Of a DNA stretch of 44,589 nucleotides, positions 17,853-29,919 are shown piece after piece. Positions within the stretch are counted from its first letter, which is position 1, and each line of letters opens with the position of its first letter. The notes below the pieces were generated by a model. That model was not told where the DNA came from. It searched no databases and saw only the letters and a program-made list of their open reading frames with translations. A program made the position numbers and the translations under genes. Source of the DNA: Acrasis kona (Eukaryota > Heterolobosea > Eutetramitea > Acrasida > Acrasidae); contig JAOPGA020001698.1 in NCBI GenBank assembly GCA_026419775.2, positions 1 through 44,589 of the forward strand, read 5' to 3'.

Positions 17853-20530
17853 TCAATAAACATCTTTACAGCTACATTTACCATTATAGAAAACATGCCA
17901 TCTATTTGCATCTCTTATTTCAATCGTCCTATCCACTTCCATACTAATATTTTTTACAGCTTGGTGACAATCCTTACACATTCTCAAGTTATTGGTTATT
18001 CTAATACGATCGTTTGGCTTGGACAAGACGAGGTTAGCTGCCAATGCTAACTTCTCACTATGCTCCCACAAATGATTCTCTATTTGTTCTTGAGTGTCGA
18101 ATTTACGAGTTGCGCAAGACAAATCAGGATTATATCCATACTTGGTCTTGATGACATGTCGAAGGCGATTTAACTCTGTTTTTATTTGATCCGAAGCAGG
18201 GTGCAGTTGGTCGCCCACTCTGAATTCAAATAACTGGTTGTTTATAGTAGTTGTGGAGATGCCGGGTATTCTCTTGATTTTATTATGATTCATCTTGTTC
18301 ATCAACTCATTTCTCTCCTCCCACTTTTTATTGGAGGCAAGAATTGTGGCGAGCGTGGCATAGTTACTGGCGTTTAGTGCTTTCAACTTTTCTAGTTGGT
18401 GGAAACAATGTTGAGCAATTTCAATGTTGTTGTGGATACGACAAGCACCCATTAAGACATTCAGATAGTCAATGTTATTTGGATCTAGAGAGCTGAGCAA
18501 TGCTAGTGCCCTGTCCATCTCTCCACTCCTTCCCAGGACATCAATCATACAGCAATGAATCATCACATCAGGCTTGATGTTGTAAGATGGCAAAGAGTTG
18601 TAAATCTCAAGTGCGCCTTGAACGTTACAATTGTGGCTAAAGACATTCAGCAAGATGACGATTGAACCAGCATTGGGTTTGATTCCGTGATGAATCATTC
18701 GGTCAAAGTATGATTTTGTACCCTCGCTGTTACCACTCACAGCAAAGCATTGCATGATTGCTCCCCATACATGAACATCACAAGATGGATCTGTTTTAAA
18801 TTGTTCAAAATAAGCAACAGCATCATCAATCATATTACATCGACCGTACATTGTGATTATAACACTAGCCAACATATTATTGATTTGTACGTTGGATTGA
18901 CGCATATGGTGCATTACCATTTCACCATATTTAATGGACGCAGATTGACTACAAGCTTTAATCAAGAGCATATAAGTCAATGCGTTGGGCATCCATCCTC
19001 TTTCAGTGTGCCTGTGAAAGAGCTTAAAAGCATTGGATAATCTGTTAGTGGCGCCATAGTACTTGATAATCGAATTGATCAAACTAGTATCGGCCTCTAC
19101 CTTATGTTTTGAGATGTAGTCTAAAATTTCGTCACCTTGAAAATTCTCAGAATTTGCACAAACATTAAGAATAATATTCAATGTAACAAGATCAGGAGTA
19201 ACGTTCCTTCTCAACATGACATGCCACAATTCAATAGCTTTCTGTACTTTATTTAATTCACCATACATCTTTATTAGACTACTGAAGAGTTTGGCATTCA
19301 ACTCTATTTTCGATTCAATAATGCGTCTGAAAATCATATTTCCCCTCTCCACATCTTGTGCATTCGTGCAAGCTACAAGCAGTACATTAAAAGTGATATG
19401 ATTGGGTTGTATTCCAGATCGAATCATGCGGTCAAAACTATCTATAGCCTCGTCCATTCGAGTCGTTGATGCATAGTACTTTATTAAAGAAGTATACAAT
19501 TCAATATTTAGGGCCATTCTACTGCTCTTCATGTGTTCAATGATTTGATGGCCAGCATCAACGTCTCTAGCGTTCGCACATGCATTCAAAGCAACGTTGT
19601 AGACGGTTGAGTCTGGAACCATTTTAGAGTCTATCATGCTAAAGAACATATCTATTGCTGCTTTGTATCGATCGCCAGCAGCAAGCATCTTTATAGCTGA
19701 GGTGCACAGTTTCAAATCTAAACATTTCTTGCTGATGGCAATTTCACAGATTTGGTCAACCAAACATTTTTCTTGATTACAAAAAGATAACATGGTATTT
19801 AATACATAGGCATCTACACTATCGGCGCTTGTAGCCATTTGGAACTGAAAAAGAGCAATTGCTTCGTTAGGCTCGTTTAAGTAAGCTCTTAACACCTTGT
19901 TGAACACAAAAGAATCAATTTTGAAGTTTGAAGTTTTCATGTAATGGAATATCTTCTTGATATGGTCCGAATCAGTACATTGCCTTATCACAATTCCACA
20001 ATTGTAACTGTTGATGAGATTGTTAGGAGATAATTCATCAAAAAGTTCCATTGCCTCGTTAATATGATTCAATTTGGAGAAGGTTGACATTGTGTTTTGC
20101 TTTAGGTTGGGGTGGACTAATTTATTGATAATTTTTAAATGGATTTCATTAGCAACTTCGAAAGTCTTGCTGCTCTCGATAAGATTGCACAACGATCTTG
20201 TGTCAAAGTCGATTTTGCTCTTGTCTTGTGAGGAGATGAGTACCCATTGCACTGCATGTCTGTGTTGTTTGTTCTTTAAGAATGTGTCAAGAATATCTTG
20301 ACGCTGATGAAAGTTTAACTAACGGGTTAGACTAGATATTTAGTAGACCTACTTACTTCACGCACAACATTCAAATTCTCCCTTATCAAAGTAGATGCTT
20401 CCTCAATGTTGTTCTTATTTACAGACAGCATGACCGCCTTTTTGAATTCTTTTGGATCAGTAAATTTGGCATAGCCGGGTTTTGAATTGTTGAGAAGGTT
20501 TGCAGCTCTTGTCAGTGTAAATCGGTGCAT
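17853..20530 (-). CDS. Mitochondrial PPR protein with DYW-type cytidine deaminase domain (RNA editing factor)
   Basis: Exons 20357-20530 and 17853-20318 join across a 38-nt intron (20319-20356) to give 879 aa. The Arg-rich start MHRFTLTRAANLLNN looks like a mitochondrial presequence. The body is an array of ~35-residue pentatricopeptide repeats (for example SYNCGIVIRQCTDSDHIKK, VVYNVALNACANARDVDAG type units) running to about residue 740, then E/E+ like linkers and a DYW domain. The domain has the PG box (IPGIS), HSEKLA (HxE zinc ligand and catalytic Glu), CKDCH (second zinc pair), and HVFYNGKCSC with terminal DVY instead of DYW. DYW-PPR proteins perform site-specific C-to-U editing of organellar transcripts; outside plants they are known in Heterolobosea, which supports the proposed host. 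Confidence 0.93.
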
Positions 20531-20684
20531 TTTAATTCGATAATTCACATGGGGTGCAGTTTCTTTGCTTGGATATTTAAAATGTGAAACGATTGTGAAA
20601 GTTAGTTGAGTCAACCCTATGACATTGTTATTAAGTGTTTGAAAAAAAGCGGTTGGGAATTGAATTAGAGCATTCGAAAGCGGA

Positions 20685-20795
20685 ATGTTACCAGAATATA
20701 GTCCCCAAAATATTCAAAAAGTACCAGAAGAAATTGTTAGCAAGAATTCCATGGTTGAGATCCTTTCTAAATTAACAAAATATCTATTTGATTAA
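20685..20795 (+). CDS. Possible 36-aa microprotein
   Basis: A short frame, MLPEYSPQNIQKVPEEIVSK followed by NSMVEILSKLTKYLFD, with protein-like composition and an amphipathic C-terminal helix. It ends 2 nt before the stop of the convergent minus-strand gene at 20798. It could be the last exon of a longer gene, a real microprotein or chance; I found no upstream exon. Confidence 0.3.
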   Translation: MLPEYSPQNIQKVPEEIVSKNSMVEILSKLTKYLFD

Positions 20796-20797
20796 TC

Positions 20798-21373
20798 TTA
20801 TTGCATTGTTATACTGTAAGCTACTTGTCGAACCCTTTCAAAAACCTTCTTCACATCTTCTATTGTCTCATTTGGTTTCAAATAAAGTGTCGGTCCTCTT
20901 TCTATCTCTTTTCTACGAACTTCCTCTTCCGTCTTCTTAAGCAATTCTTCAAGTTCCTCTATTGAAATATTTGAACGTGGAATAACAATGGACTTTTTGA
21001 TCTCTGTATCTGAACGGACAATATTCACTGTGTCTAGATTGAAATCACTCCTAAAATAGTCAGAAGCTGGTTTTAGAAATTCTGCATCACGTGATTTCGT
21101 GTAAGTGTTGTCATCATGTGCTTTTGCTAGGGAAACACCTACTTTCTTCAAACCATTTTGTGTGCCTTTTGGGTGTTTAGTTACTTGTCTGTCCTTGCCC
21201 TTTTGATTTTTCACCTTAATATTTGGCCTCAGTTTATTTGGGGTCTCTTCCATCTTTTGGAAAGACATCGTGCTATTGTTCGGTTGGTATTTGAATTGAA
21301 CGTATTCACCCGAGTTGAGTACACAAATATATATAAATCTGTTCATAAGTTCCTTACCGAACACCATTTTCAT
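20798..21373 (-). CDS. Hypothetical charged protein
   Basis: 191 aa from the ATG at 21373, or 156 aa from the ATG at 21268 (MSFQKMEETPNKL). A TATA-like run between the two (around 21325-21340) makes the shorter form plausible. The protein is Lys/Glu-rich: a basic region (KVKNQKGKDRQVTKHPKG), a central segment with FLKPASDYFRSDFNLDTV, then a charged helix (IEELEELLKKTEEEVRRKE) and PTLYLKPNETIEDVKKVFER. No signal peptide, membrane span or recognised domain. Confidence 0.6.
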   Translation of the reverse strand: MKMVFGKELMNRFIYICVLNSGEYVQFKYQPNNSTMSFQKMEETPNKLRPNIKVKNQKGKDRQVTKHPKGTQNGLKKVGVSLAKAHDDNTYTKSRDAEFLKPASDYFRSDFNLDTVNIVRSDTEIKKSIVIPRSNISIEELEELLKKTEEEVRRKEIERGPTLYLKPNETIEDVKKVFERVRQVAYSITMQ

Positions 21374-21393
21374 GCATTATACTAATTAACAAT

Positions 21394-21955
21394 TTATTCT
21401 TCTATTCTGTCATCTCTAAGGGTCCAATTCTTTACCTTTAGGTTGTCAAGTTCTTCTTTCATGTGTTGTTCCTCAACCCCTCTTCTCTATAAACCCTAAA
21501 ATGTCGTCTTTACTATTGTCAAATCCTTTTCCTCATCTTGTTTAAAGTGAGCAGTGTTAGTGTGTTGCTTGATAAACCGAGTCTTTGCTCAATGTACCCA
21601 CGCTTTTTTTAATGTAACACATGCTTAACGAATATGAATTTTAGTGTAGAACCCTATCCAAAAAATCATCAAACGGCTCAATCTCTATCATCTCAAACGG
21701 CTCGTTTTCTATTATATCAAGTTCTCGTCGATTTCTTTTGTTTGGTGGTTCTCTGTCCTTCTCGTCCGCATAATCTGCTTCGTCGTTAAAATTATACCAA
21801 TCGCAACCACCCATTTATAGAAGTTCTTCTTGGTTTTTGTCTTGAGACTCAGGATCTAGCTCAGGGTCATACTTAGCTTAGGCAAGTCACATTTGAACTA
21901 AAAATGTTATTGTTGTTGCAGTTGAGTACTTACTCATCCCAACCCCGTTTCTCAT
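21394..21955 (-). pseudogene. Fragmented or unusually spliced small acidic gene
   Basis: Several protein-like minus-strand pieces lie in order. An ATG at 21955 (MRNGVGM) is followed by a GTAAGT donor at 21933. An exon-like KYDPELDPESQDKNQEELL then runs to a TAA at about 21818. The frame continues directly in the same phase as MGGCDWYNFNDEADYADEKD through a repeat (NEPFEMIEIEPFDDFLDRV) to a TAA at 21641-21643. Further down are AKTRFIKQHTNTAHFKQDEE-type and VEEQHMKEELDNLKVK pieces ending at the stop 21394-21396. No set of ordinary 34-43 nt introns joins all of them. Either splicing is not simple, or this is a decaying gene; the central 57-codon ORF (21641-21814) is the best isolated reading. 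Confidence 0.35.
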
Positions 21956-22080
21956 TGTAACGATTAAAATAGAAATGGAAGGTTCGTTTTATAACCTCCG
22001 TTAACTCCCGAATCGATAGCTCCATTTGCACTTCCTATAAATCGTTTTCACGCGTAATTTTCGACTGCAAGTTTTTAACA

Positions 22081-24567
22081 ATGTCTCAGTTCCGTGCTCT
22101 GCTTCTGAAGCAGCTCACTCTTCAAGTAAGCAAGTTTGCGACGAACAACAACTAAAACGAATAGTCTCGCCAAAAGAAAACATTAGCATGTCAAACTTTG
22201 TTCCCTATATTCTTTATTGTCGGTCCATTTCTACTGGGCCTACTTTTGAAGTTTGTAATTGGAAACGCTGGAGGTAGCGATGGAGGATGGATGGATTCTC
22301 GTCAGCAAACAAATCAAATCGAACTCGCCTTTTTGACGACATACACGAAGGATGTTTCCTTAGAGGCAATCGGTCACCTTTATAAAAACAAGAGCAGCAG
22401 CGGCTTCCTTGCGGGCATTCCACAAAGTCCTCTTTGGAGTGGTTATTATCCTCACGAAGTTCTACCACCAGTTCCAGACGACACTGAAGAGGTTGATAAA
22501 ATGCTATTCGAATTGTTCTCTTCCAACAAAACTGACGAAGTAATCGGGGCCATTCACTTTGAAGAGCTCAGCAAACAAAACATCAAGTACACTGCTCAAG
22601 GAAAAACAAGGTTTAAGACCCTGTTTGGTGGGAGAGGCGAGACTACATTTGAGGAGACAACGTCAACAATAATGAATTGGATGACCAATGCATTCTTGAA
22701 AATGGTCAACCCACAAAGAAGTAATAAAGTTGTAGTGTCCAGGACTAACATGCCTGAAAAAATGGAATTCAAGGTTGCGGAAGTAAATAATCTGCTCACT
22801 GTTCTTACCATCTCCATACCATTGTTCTTAGATGTCCTGGTGTATGAAAAAATACAGGGCATAAGGGAGATGATGAAATTGAGCGGATTGAAAATGAGAA
22901 ATTATTGGATGTTCACCATAGTTTATGACATTGTATTTTACTTGTTATTCACGTGTGTTATCGCGCAAGTGACGAGCATGGTAACATTGGCCGAATGGGC
23001 TCTCTACTCTAATTTTTTGCTCTTGTTCTTGTTTTATGTTTGCACAAGCGTTGCCATCATTGGCTTCACCATCTTTTTATCTTCCGTCATCAAGCATCAA
23101 TTATTGGCCACCGTGGTCGCATATAGTTTTTCTTTACTATTTACTAGTGCGTTCAGCGGCATAGACATGATCTTGTTACAAAATAGCTTTGATTATGAAT
23201 GGCTCATGTTGTTCCCATTGATGGGCATTGCCAGTTCCAGTAACTTTATCACACAATCCTGTACCAAGGGTTGCTTGTCGTTCGCTCACATGACCACATA
23301 CAATCGGTTCACAGGTGGTCTATTGTTCATGGTAATCAGTGGCATTCTCTTTGGCACCATTGGTTTGTATCTAGATGCCGTTCTTCCTAGTAAATACGGC
23401 GTTAGATCGCATCCATTATTCCCTATCAAACACTTGATCCGCTACTTTAAGAAAAAGTCAAGCAAAAAGACGAACGAAGTAGATCCTCTAATAGACGAAA
23501 CTTCCATTCATAATGTTGAAATGATTGATGAGGACGTGCTCAACGAATACAACCGCTCTCAATTGGCTGACGAGAACCAACTAGATCCACAACCTGTCAT
23601 CATTAAAAAGATGAGCAAATTTTATGGTGACAAAAAGGCTCTGGATAACATGAGCTTGGTTGTTGATAAGGGCGAATGTCTTGGTTTGTTGGGTCCCAAT
23701 GGTGCTGGTAAAACCACCATTATATCCGTCTTGGTGGGTTTGTATGCGCCATCGAGTGGAACCAGTTATGTCAATGGTTACGACATTAAAACCGACATGG
23801 ACATTGTTCAGCAGCACATTGGTCTTTGTCCACAACATGAAATTCTTTGGGGAGATCTCACTTGTGAAGAGCACTTGCTGTTTTATGCTCGTCTCAAAAA
23901 TGTTCCTCGTAGTCAAGAAAAAAGTAATGCTGCTGATGCCATGAGAGAAGTTGGTTTGTTAGACGAAAAGTCTAGCAGTCTTTCCAGTACACTTTCTGGT
24001 GGTCAAAAAAAGAGATTGGCTATTGCAATGTCTATGGTCGGTAATCCTAGCATTATTCTACTCGACGAACCTACAACTGGTTTGGATCCAACCAGTCGTC
24101 GTCAAATCTGGGAAATTATATCAAAGGCTAAAGTCAATCGCTGCATCATCTTGACAACTCACTCCTTAGAGGAAGCCGATATCTTGAGCGATAGAATTGC
24201 AATCATGAGCAATGGTTCGCTGAAGTGTATTGGTACTTCGATGCACTTGAAAAATAAATTTGGTAGTGGTTATAGGTTGGCAATCAATTATAGTCCACCA
24301 GATCAACAAAAGGTTGATCAATTCATTATTAAAGATTTATCCAATGGTGCTGCGACTATTAATTCGGTCTTTTCTGGTAATACTGTTTATGACGTGCCAA
24401 AAAATGCAGTCGGCAAGTCAGTTTCCCACTTGTTTTCTGAATTGGAAAAGAATAAGAAGGATTGTGGTATTATAGATTGGTCATTTGGACAGAGCACATT
24501 GGAGGATGTGTTCATGACTATTGTTAACATGGAGGACGAACAAGCAATCCAAGTAGTTAATAAATAA
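22081..24567 (+). CDS. ABCA-type half transporter
   Basis: Exon 22081-22125 (MSQFRALLLKQLTLQ) joins exon 22165-24567 across a 39-nt intron, giving 815 aa. The N-terminal FRALLLKQLTLQSRQKK motif is typical of ABC subfamily A half transporters. One hydrophobic span near residues 27-45 is followed by a luminal/extracellular loop and then a group of spans (about 230-430). The nucleotide-binding domain contains Walker A GPNGAGKTT (about residue 525), Q-loop LCPQHEILW, signature LSGGQKKRLAIAMSM (about 625), Walker B IILLDEPTTGLDP and switch LTTHSLEEAD. It must dimerise to act. ABCA proteins usually move lipids or sterols; the substrate here is unknown. The next gene starts 40 nt downstream on the same strand. 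Confidence 0.95.
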
Positions 24568-24607
24568 TTGATTTTTTATTTTTGTAATGATTTCGTTGTT
24601 GTAAATA

Positions 24608-25408
24608 ATGCAGCGCCCAAAAGTTGGTAGCTACATTGAAGTATTCGAAGAGAGCTTCGTCCCTCTACCTCATATCAAATCTATAGAATCAAGTAGCAGC
24701 AAGGACTATGTAACGCTATGGGAATTAAAACGTAGAGTTCGTGAGCAGAAGGATGATGAAGATTTAGACGCAGTTGGAATAGATAGTAGCAAGTTGCCAA
24801 CACATAGCGATAAATTGATTGAAATGAGCCACATATTCTACTCTCACGATACGAAGAAGCTAAAATTCAGGACAGTTGGAACAGTCATAACAACTAATGA
24901 TTATCAAAAAATTGCAAAAGTTCAAATATTAATGAACAAGAACCAATTCTTGCAGCAAGTTAGAGACGTTCCTTACAGCAACTTGAGAGTGATATCTGGT
25001 GCAGAATTCAAAAAAATGTACACGCAACCTTACTACTCTGAACAGCTAGAACGTAAACCAAGCATCTTGGCAGCTCAACACAACAGTGCACAAAAAAAGG
25101 AACAAGACAGAAAGGAGAAGAGAAAAACTCTAACATCATCAAAAAAAGATCAGACCATTCTCGAATTCGACAAACCAATCGTAAACATTTACTGGAGAGG
25201 AATTGTCCCGGAACAACCACCAGAAACAAAACCAATCAAAAAGAGAACAAGATCGAGAGGCTCCTTGAAAAAGAGCTTGTTGCCAGAGGAACAAATACAA
25301 GACGTCAATATCGACTCTTACCTCGTCGATATGAGAAAACAAAGCACAATGGAGATGCAACTTCAAATGACTGAAAAATCAAAATGGTTGAACAAACAAA
25401 TTTACTAG
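24608..25408 (+). CDS. Hypothetical basic protein
   Basis: 266 aa, no introns. Starts MQRPKVGSYIEVFEES. The N-terminal ~150 residues look folded (KLIEMSHIFYSHDTKKLKF, YSNLRVISGAEFKKMY); the remainder is Lys/Arg/Glu-rich with probable nuclear-type basic clusters (KKEQDRKEKRK, KPIKKRTRSRGSLKK) and a charged helical end. No family recognised and no signal peptide or membrane segment. It begins 40 nt after the ABCA stop and ends 13 nt before the stop of the convergent RasGEF gene. Confidence 0.7.
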   Translation: MQRPKVGSYIEVFEESFVPLPHIKSIESSSSKDYVTLWELKRRVREQKDDEDLDAVGIDSSKLPTHSDKLIEMSHIFYSHDTKKLKFRTVGTVITTNDYQKIAKVQILMNKNQFLQQVRDVPYSNLRVISGAEFKKMYTQPYYSEQLERKPSILAAQHNSAQKKEQDRKEKRKTLTSSKKDQTILEFDKPIVNIYWRGIVPEQPPETKPIKKRTRSRGSLKKSLLPEEQIQDVNIDSYLVDMRKQSTMEMQLQMTEKSKWLNKQIY

Positions 25409-25421
25409 TCGTCAACATACA

Positions 25422-28400
25422 TCAAGTTTTCTTTCTTGGTTCAAGCAGCAAGCTCCTCTTGTATAACTCCTCCTCAGAGATATCAGAGTTTAACGTTTTT
25501 AGTTTATTCTGCAGATCAGGTACGGGCGTAAACAAGTACGGCGTCTGTTGGTAGGTCTGAATGTCGCGAATCAGCATGGCCAACTTTCTTCTCTTGATGA
25601 AGTTTAATTTTCCGTTCAAAATGTCCGGATTTCCGTCCTCAATAAACTATTTTAAGAATAAGAAAATAAAAACACACATCACATACAGTCAAGTCGGTCA
25701 AGAAGACACCAATATAAGGAATACAAGGAGGTTTCAAATGTAAAACAGCAGTTCTGATCGTTCTAAAGTTACCATCCCTACTAATCAACGCCTCCAGCTC
25801 GTCGTACGTTTTCCTCTGACCCACGCTCAACAACTCCCAAGTCTTTTGCATGCGGTACACGGCAGCATTTTGCAACCCGGATATAATTTCAAACACTGCA
25901 TTAAAATTATTTAATTCTCTACACTTGTCTGCAATTTCTATCAATTTACTCAAAACTCTCTTCCTCTCTCTCGTACTATTCTCTAACACCACCTGAGTGG
26001 CCACCCATCGACTCAATTGGTTGAACCATTTGATCATTTGGAAAATGTGAGGCGCCCGTTGTTCTCTCTGGTCCTTGTTCCAGCTCTGATTCAAACACTC
26101 CTTTGGGAAAATGTCCTTGAACAATGAAAACTCGAAAAATGTAATTTGTCTTGCGATCTCTAGCGAAGGCCAGTCCAGAATGTTGTTGGATTGTTTCTTT
26201 GGCATTAAAGTTTTTGGTAGCTTCTCATTGTCCATGTTGTAATTGTCGTCGGTTTCCACGGATGATTGTACGGCGAAGGATCCATTGGCCTCTGCTAATT
26301 TTTGATTGTTCAGTATTTCATTCTTCCTGGCCAACATCCTCTTGATTTGTTGAGCGAAAGGTCCTCCTTGTGTCTTTTCCATGGTCATGCACAAATCATT
26401 CACACGGTCAACCAAGCGATCGTCTCCTTCGAAGTCATAAAAGTGTTTTTCGATCCAATACTTGACGACTTGAGTGACTCTGAGTCTGATCTGGTTCAAG
26501 AATTCGAATTGCCATTTTCCAAACTCCAAGTGAGCGGTTTGAACTTCGCCTTGATCTAGTAGCTGAATGATGCGCTCTGGCGGAGCAATGTTATATCTAG
26601 AGATTAACTTTTCCATGAGTCCTAGCGGCGTCGTGAAACTACGATAAGTCAATAAGAATGCATAAAGGTAGGAATTATCGAATGACGAATGGTACGTGAC
26701 GCGTTCCACCAATTTATCCAACGTTGCGCATTTGATCTCTGGAGTGTCGTCGCCTGATGTTGAGTCCATCCATTCAATGTTGTTGGGTTCGTCTGGAATG
26801 GTGGTTGAGTCGATTTTTGTAAAGTCCAAGTCATAGTAGGAATTGGGGTCCTTTGGCTCTGGATATGATCTCGAAGAGAATTTTGGCGAGGGATGCGAGG
26901 GAGATGATGAAAGTGGTGTCGATGTAGTGTTATCGTCTGTGGACTGCTCCATGATGAGTTGCTTGTAATCTGCGTCCAGGAACTTTTTTAAGCGTTGTCC
27001 TTCGTTCATGTCGCCGACGGTCAACTTGAATTCCGTCATGTTGCAGGTGGATCGGTGGGCCGAATGGTAGTCAAAGATTGCATAGAACAAACAACGTTGT
27101 GCGTTGATCCATTGTTTGGGACTGGATCCGAATTGATTAAAAGTGGGGCAGAACGCTACGCTCATGCTGTTTAATGTATCCGCATACTCTAATGCTGATC
27201 TAATGGTTGCCACGATGTTTTTGTATAACCCCGTGGCTACTAATCTCGTGATGGGGAGCGAATTATCTGGATCGTCTTCCGAAGGAGAATCGGGATTATC
27301 TTGGTCTATGTTATCTTGTACGTACGCGTGAAGTAAATTGTATTCTGGTGGAACGGTCCCACAAAAAACTGAAGTGGGTACTACTTGATTATTTGGTTGT
27401 GTTGATAAATACTGAGATACTTGTTCCGTGATAACAGGATGCAACGACACCAACTCTTTGGCATATTGCGAATTTTTTTCGTGTTCACAACTCAACTTGG
27501 AGTCGTTACTAACAATGACACACTCTGATAGGCGGAAGATCTCAGCAAAGTCACTAACGACTTGTAGTGATGCCTTTGCACCTGCATTGGCTACAGGTCT
27601 TTTATGCATGGCACCAAGTAAGTCTATGGGATATTTAACAATGAGCGGAAATATTTTTGAGGGACTTTTAGGATCTGCCGTTGATGGCGCAACTTTATGT
27701 CGAATGGAGACGGTTCTATTAAGTATCCCGGGTTTTCCATGCAGCTTTGTCTGTGACGTTATAAATATGGGTGTTGAGGGAGATGACGTAGGAGACGTTA
27801 TAGGAGAGGTGTTGACCTTCAACGGAGAGCTGACCTCCATTCTTGACTTGAGTGCCGATTGAAGTTGTTGAGCATCTTGAGTGCCTAATGTGACACTAGG
27901 AAGCCTCTTGCGCATCTCTTTTGTTGTGATGATGTATTCGTCAAAGTCTGTCTTTCTTGGTGTACAATCCTCATAATTTCTTGGTGTTGTATCGTCTGGG
28001 TGTGGCTCAATAGGTGGTGGCGGTGGATTATCGCTATCGTACTCATCCGAGGCAGTGTCATCACTCTTGTTGTCCAGTGATGTAGACCTTTTTGCGGGCT
28101 CAGAAGGTGGTTCGTAAACTGGTAGTTTGAGGGGCGTAACCACTTTTTGAGCATTTGAATTTGAAGATGGTACGCTAACTGCTTCGGTTGGCTTTTCGGG
28201 ACTGATTGAGTTTTCAGTGGGTGTAGTAACAGAGTTCCTTTTCGATAATATGGGTGCATTTTGATATAAGGGCTTCTGTGGTTCCCTCAAGGTAGAACTA
28301 CGCTTGAGCGTTGCAGATGCCGCTTGTTGTTGTTGTTCTTGCTGTTGAAATTTGTTGATCAAGCTACCAAAGGTTTTTTCTCTTTCTGAGAGGGCCGATT

Positions 28401-28848
28401 TAGGGTCCTCCACCATTCTTCTATAGGATAGACTTCCTGAGTTGCTACTCTTCTCATCAACAGGAGATTCAACAGCCGGTTTTCCGACAATAGTAAAATT
28501 TCTTGTTGGTTTCTGTATATGTGATATAATACTTGTTACACCATTTCTGGTTAATGATTTACACACCTTATTCAGCGTAGCTCCAGTTTCGCTCATGAGC
28601 ACCTTCAATTGCTTATTCTCCTCCTTCAACTCATCTACCTTGGCCAAGAGTTCCTTTTTTTCTTTTTGTTCGCGCTCGAGATGAGCCCTCAACTCCACAA
28701 TCTCTTTCTTGAGTCCCTCAACAGAATCATTCATCGGAGTCACAACAAGATGATTATGATTGTTTGACAGATGAAAGGTTTGCAATACAAAAAGCGGAAC
28801 ATCATATCCATAAAAAACATTATTATTGCCTGTACTCGAGGAACTCAT
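25422..28848 (-). CDS. Ras guanine-nucleotide exchange factor (RasGEF_N + RasGEF), two exons
   Basis: Exons 25687-28848 and 25422-25646 join across a 40-nt intron (25647-25686), giving 1128 aa from the ATG at 28848 (MSSSSTGNNN); the frame extends 18 nt upstream only from a TTG. Layout: a heptad coiled coil (about 40-90, ELRAHLEREQKEKKELLAKV); a long disordered Ser/Pro/Gln segment with a poly-Gln run and PPPPP; a helical unknown region (about 430-640); the RasGEF N-terminal module from about 697 (DKLVERVTYH, LLTYRSFTTPL); and the catalytic Cdc25 domain from about 890 ([64 protein letters not shown]-like). It activates Ras-type GTPases. The intron falls inside the catalytic hairpin region between TDLT and FIED. 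Confidence 0.93.
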
Positions 28849-29205
28849 AGGTATACTACTACACAATATAAACTACGCGAATCAAGCTTTAACTTAAAAT
28901 TCTTTTCAATGCGCTTGTTAAATTTTGCCTCTTGGTTGCGGGGCTAGCAAATAAGGCAGAATTCATGATTATATTAAGAAATTAACGATAACACAAACCT
29001 CCTGAAATTCGTGAAGTTCCTGAATCACGAAAAATGGAGTTCCTGTACAAACATGTGTATTTGTTCTTTTTTGTATATTTTACACAACTGGTGGATGGAT
29101 GCGCGGAGTACAGAGGACATCAAACACCATAGGTATGTATCTTCAATTGTATGTTGGTAGCAACCATCACACAACACTAATATCCTGAGTAACAATATCA
29201 ACAAT
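28849..29205. other. Divergent promoter region with a short hydrophobic ORF
   Basis: Shared upstream region of the minus-strand RasGEF and the plus-strand gene at 29206. A 32-codon frame (29034-29132, MEFLYKHVYLFFFVYF then TQLVDGC) resembles a signal peptide and ends in a TAG immediately before a GTATGT donor-like site, but no in-frame join downstream was found. Confidence 0.3.
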
Positions 29206-29919
29206 ATGCAAACATCTAGATCACGCCGAACAACAACGCTATCTTTTAAGCCAAGAGTATTAGAGGAGGTGCCACTTGACGTTCATACAGTTGAAGAACA
29301 GCAGTTTGAATCGTTGGACGACAACTACAAGGATATTTACACAACAGATGACAGCAGCAGTGAATTTGAGGAAATTGGTGGCGCAGGAAAAACAAAAAAA
29401 CGTCAACGTAGTTCAAATAAACGTCAAAAATATAAGAAAAAAAACAGATGCTGTTCCTTTAGATTTTGTTGTCGCTTCAACAAGATCCGTACTTTTGAAG
29501 CACATCAAAGACACCACCTCACCCCAAACGCCCTCAACTGTTGACATGTCCTATGAACAATACAAACGTGTCTTCAATGCAATGTCACGCACACCTTACG
29601 AACCAACCAGTAAAGTACGAAATAGTGACCCCGGCACTATGTTCAGCAATACCCTTTACAGGAGTGGAGTGAAAAGTTCGGTTTTGAATGTGAGGATTTC
29701 ATTTTGTATTACGTGCACCTATATTAACAAGTATAGCAGAAACCCCCGAGCAACAAAATATATAGTGTTCTCAGAACAGCCACAGATGCAGACATTACAG
29801 AAGGACTACAAAACCTACTTATGCCTCGGTACTATCAAATTACCAATGCGGCACTTGTTCATTTTGAAGGAATACAATCTCTTAACATGAGTAGATATTT
29901 TTTAATCACACATGAGTGA
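29206..29919 (+). CDS. Protein with one terminal leucine-rich-repeat unit (probable three exons)
   Basis: Exons 29206-29407, 29448-29689 and 29737-29919 sum to 627 nt (208 aa); introns are 40 and 47 nt. The first intron has a weak donor (GTAGTT) but restores the frame; without it a frame change at an eight-A run (about 29436-29443) would be needed. The N-terminus is basic then acidic (MQTSRSRRTTTLSFKPR; TTDDSSSEFEEIGG). The last exon ends in a leucine-rich-repeat phrase, QITNAALVHFEGIQSLNMS, then stops at a TGA (29917-29919). Further copies of the same phrase continue out of frame downstream (29931-30087), so the present stop is probably a truncation and the protein may be a remnant of a longer LRR gene. 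Confidence 0.45.

Noticed and set aside
29432..29447. Programmed or error frameshift at an eight-A run
   Set aside because: A 40-nt intron (29408-29447) restores the same frame and matches the local intron size, so it is preferred despite its weak donor.
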